From Bacteroidales bacterium UBA1187 (GTDB taxonomy: Bacteria > Bacteroidota > Bacteroidia > Bacteroidales > Paludibacteraceae), in the NCBI GenBank assembly GCA_002309835.1, contig DBYL01000031.1, forward strand, positions 34,987 to 98,986: a DNA stretch of 64,000 nucleotides, given 5' to 3'. The position numbers were made by a program, and so were the translations under genes. This document shows, in pieces, positions 61,926 to 64,000 of this stretch. The notes below the pieces were generated by a model. It was not told the origin of the DNA and searched no databases. It saw only the letters and a list, made by a program, of their open reading frames with translations. Positions within the stretch are counted from its first letter, which is position 1, and the number at the start of each line of letters is the position of its first letter.

Positions 61926-64000
61926 TTACTTTACAATCGCACCCATAACGTTGAACAGTTTGCCGTCACGAACGATGTAGATGACGCCGTCTACGATGAC
62001 TTTCTGTATGTTAAGATCTGCATGCTGAATGTTTTCTATGCCTTCAGGTTTGGGTGTAGCCTCGTAGGTGGCAGTATAGGTGGCATCTGCCTCCGCCGCC
62101 ACTATTTCCGGTGTCCAGCCTGAGAACGTATAGATATAGGTCTCATCTTCGGGCCGAACGGGTGTCGCGCCCGCATAGGTCGGCAGCGTGCCATGAACTA
62201 CATTCTCCAGTACCGCCAGTTCTGCGCCATCCCAATTGACAAAGGTGATGGTATATCGCGGTGTGGGAAGGGTAGTGACGGTGATGGAGGATGTGCTACA
62301 TACTTTATCGTAGCCCACGGCATTGAGATAGACGTACAGCTCATATTTCGTCTCCGGTTGCAAGTTCGTAAGGAGGAGTTGCTGAATGGAATCCGTAACA
62401 GGGAAATCCATCTCTTTGACGGTGCTCCATGTTTTGCGGTCTATAATCTGCACGGTGTAGCTGGTCGGTTCCATCGTACCGCGCAGCTGAAGCGTCGCTT
62501 GCAAGGTGACTGTATTGAACCCTACATCCTGTGTGTTGACTGCAATCATCGGCGTGATGTATTCCACGGCATCCGAGCTTGAACCGGACTTGTATTGCCA
62601 TTCGCCATAATAGGTGGTGTCGGCAAGGGCATCATGCCAGAACGGACGGAAGCGATAATAATAGGCTTCGTTCTTGGGCAGCAGAGGCAAGGTGGCATCT
62701 GCGCTGAAATCAGTATATCCTATATGTGCGATAGCCGCAGCCGGTATCGTGATGGTATCCCCGTAGGGTTCACTGTCCGGATAATAGGCCTGCGCCTCAA
62801 AGCCGAAGCCTTCTTCGGCAGAGTTATTAGCTGAACCGCGCAGGCGGAAAAGCGTATTTTTGCGCGCATAGTCAGAGAAAATCAACTCCATTTCGCGCGT
62901 GGTGACTGAGTGGTGGAACGGTTCACGGTCACCCTCTTTGGTTACCACATACAGCGTCAAATCGTAGGTGGTGTTGGGTGACAAACTATCTATGTAGGTA
63001 TATAACCACGATTGGTTGTACGGCTCCATTTGGACGGTATAGCCCTCTGCTTCCACCTTGGCGAAATGCGGATTATCCCATCCTTCTTGCACGGCTATTT
63101 GGATGACATCCGCTGCATTGCTATACACCTGCAACACAAAATCCGCCACGTGGCAGTTGAGGTCTTTCCAATAGTCCGCCGCCTGATAAGCCGACAGCGA
63201 ACCGTACGGCACCGTCACTTTCTCGAGCGTCTGCGGGAAGGAATGCAGACCTATCTGCGCCGGAGTGGTATCGTTGCTCAGCACCAGTTGCGTGACACTC
63301 GTAGCATCGGCAAAAGCCGAATCACCGATGTAGGTGAGATCCGAAGGAAGAGTCAGCAGGTTGGTCCAATTCACATTACGCCCCAAGAAAGCACCTCGAC
63401 CGATATACTGTAGCGAATCAGGCATGGCAGGCAATGACTTTTTGGCACTCTTAGGCACCGCAAACGCATAGTCGCCTATGTACTTGAGCGACTTGGGCAT
63501 CGTCTGTCCAAAACCGCATTTGGTGCAGTTGTAGAACGCATACTGACCGATGTGCTCGATACCTTCCACCGGTTGGAAATACTGCAACCGCTCCCAACCC
63601 AGAAAGGCTGAGTCACCGATAGAACGCAAAGCCGCCGAACCGGTAAAAGTGCCGTTATGCAACGGCACGCCCACAAACGCACACTTGCCGATGGAGACGA
63701 TAGATGTTAGATCTGGCAGCACCGTCATCATCGTGTCGCCCCAGAAGGCATAGTCGCAGATGGAGGTGACCGACTCGCCGAGCGTGCAGGATGTGACGCC
63801 GCCGCGCAGCAAATCCCATGGCACTTGGTCTTCCGATGTATAGGCATACATATCTCCTGTTCCGCTGAACGAGAGTGCCTTGGTGGCTACGGTGTAAGTC
63901 CATTGCACATCCTCGCCGCACGGACCGCTGTAGGTCGGTTCGAAACGCCATTTCACATTCATTTCGCTCCACACGGGCGCCGCTTTCCATGCCTTGAAAT
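61926..64000 (-). CDS. Secreted LRR/fibronectin-like protein with T9SS-type tail, 5' end beyond window
   Basis: The frame is open to the right edge (first residues seen FKAWKAAPVWSEMNVKW), so about 690 C-terminal residues are present. After a SGTGDMYAY segment come about seven BspA-type leucine-rich repeats (CDYAFWGDT, IGDSAFLGWERLQYF, IGQYAFYNCTK, IGRGAFLG). Beta-sandwich domains with fibronectin-like text (LSPNTTYDLTLYV, LQPETKYELYVYLNAVG) follow, then an InlB-repeat-like module (YTITFVNWDG, YIYTFSGWTPEI), and a tail GIENIQHADLNIQKVIVDGVIY...KLFNVMGAIV. The tail nearly repeats that of the SusE-position protein at 37304. It is a surface protein, probably adhesive. The start is not in the window. 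Confidence 0.85.
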   Translation of the reverse strand, partial: FKAWKAAPVWSEMNVKWRFEPTYSGPCGEDVQWTYTVATKALSFSGTGDMYAYTSEDQVPWDLLRGGVTSCTLGESVTSICDYAFWGDTMMTVLPDLTSIVSIGKCAFVGVPLHNGTFTGSAALRSIGDSAFLGWERLQYFQPVEGIEHIGQYAFYNCTKCGFGQTMPKSLKYIGDYAFAVPKSAKKSLPAMPDSLQYIGRGAFLGRNVNWTNLLTLPSDLTYIGDSAFADATSVTQLVLSNDTTPAQIGLHSFPQTLEKVTVPYGSLSAYQAADYWKDLNCHVADFVLQVYSNAADVIQIAVQEGWDNPHFAKVEAEGYTVQMEPYNQSWLYTYIDSLSPNTTYDLTLYVVTKEGDREPFHHSVTTREMELIFSDYARKNTLFRLRGSANNSAEEGFGFEAQAYYPDSEPYGDTITIPAAAIAHIGYTDFSADATLPLLPKNEAYYYRFRPFWHDALADTTYYGEWQYKSGSSSDAVEYITPMIAVNTQDVGFNTVTLQATLQLRGTMEPTSYTVQIIDRKTWSTVKEMDFPVTDSIQQLLLTNLQPETKYELYVYLNAVGYDKVCSTSSITVTTLPTPRYTITFVNWDGAELAVLENVVHGTLPTYAGATPVRPEDETYIYTFSGWTPEIVAAEADATYTATYEATPKPEGIENIQHADLNIQKVIVDGVIYIVRDGKLFNVMGAIVK

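Overview
The window looks like the chromosome of an anaerobic, gut-type member of the Bacteroidales. The signs are a SusC/SusD pair, a MurF-Alr fusion gene, DUF3078 and BspA-type leucine-rich-repeat proteins, proteins with type IX secretion (T9SS)-like C-terminal tails, and promoters of the Bacteroidetes type: TTG, then 20 bases, then TAnnTTTG. Base composition is mixed, with coding regions richer in GC than the AT-rich spacers. I saw no rRNA, tRNA, CRISPR array, prophage or insertion-sequence transposase. Both ends cut a gene.

Layout. 1-3093 (minus): an RpiB-like isomerase, a DASS-family anion transporter and an outer-membrane barrel cut by the left edge. 3590-8892 (plus): a GH73/LysM glucosaminidase, a DciA-like protein, MutS2, a barrel protein and a phosphoesterase lipoprotein. 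8895-26173 (minus): a tightly packed run of about 17 kb holding RimO, HU, an HU-transmembrane-LysM protein, UvrA, a CapD-type dehydratase, a WecA-type glycan initiator, an ABC-F ATPase, a deacetylase-like protein, two glycosyltransferases, a PL9-like lyase and an LRR protein. 26235-29650: a GxxExxY putative nuclease and RecQ, interleaved with two copies of an unusual structured repeat. 29727-43472: a carbohydrate locus made of two convergent operons. One carries an MFS transporter, a lipoprotein, SusC, SusD and a glycan-binding-like protein. The other carries GalK, GalM and a GH2 beta-galactosidase. They meet at a shared bidirectional terminator. 43512-52055: two membrane proteins, a large Ig-like secreted protein, a DUF3078 barrel, a ZapB-like/ZapA-like pair and RNase Y. 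52075-61387: tRNA methyltransferase, ArsG-like permease, MurF-Alr fusion, orphan ABC ATPase, and an operon running from an N-acetylglucosamine kinase through SpoIID to a methyltransferase. 61876-64000: a large LRR protein cut by the right edge.

The genes fit a saccharolytic cell that imports a galactoside through a SusCD-type pore, splits it with a GH2 enzyme and feeds galactose into the Leloir pathway, while building surface glycan and recycling wall sugars.

Four repeat systems are not explained by the genes. (1) Three copies of a cruciform-like element of about 185 bp, bounded by a 15-base direct repeat, with covarying helices; two of them bracket recQ. (2) Four spacer arrays of degenerate 11-base tandem repeats. 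(3) A GC-rich palindrome inserted seven times inside four unrelated coding genes without breaking the frame. (4) Several families of short word-like tandem repeats, also inside genes. The first two are the best candidates for something undescribed.
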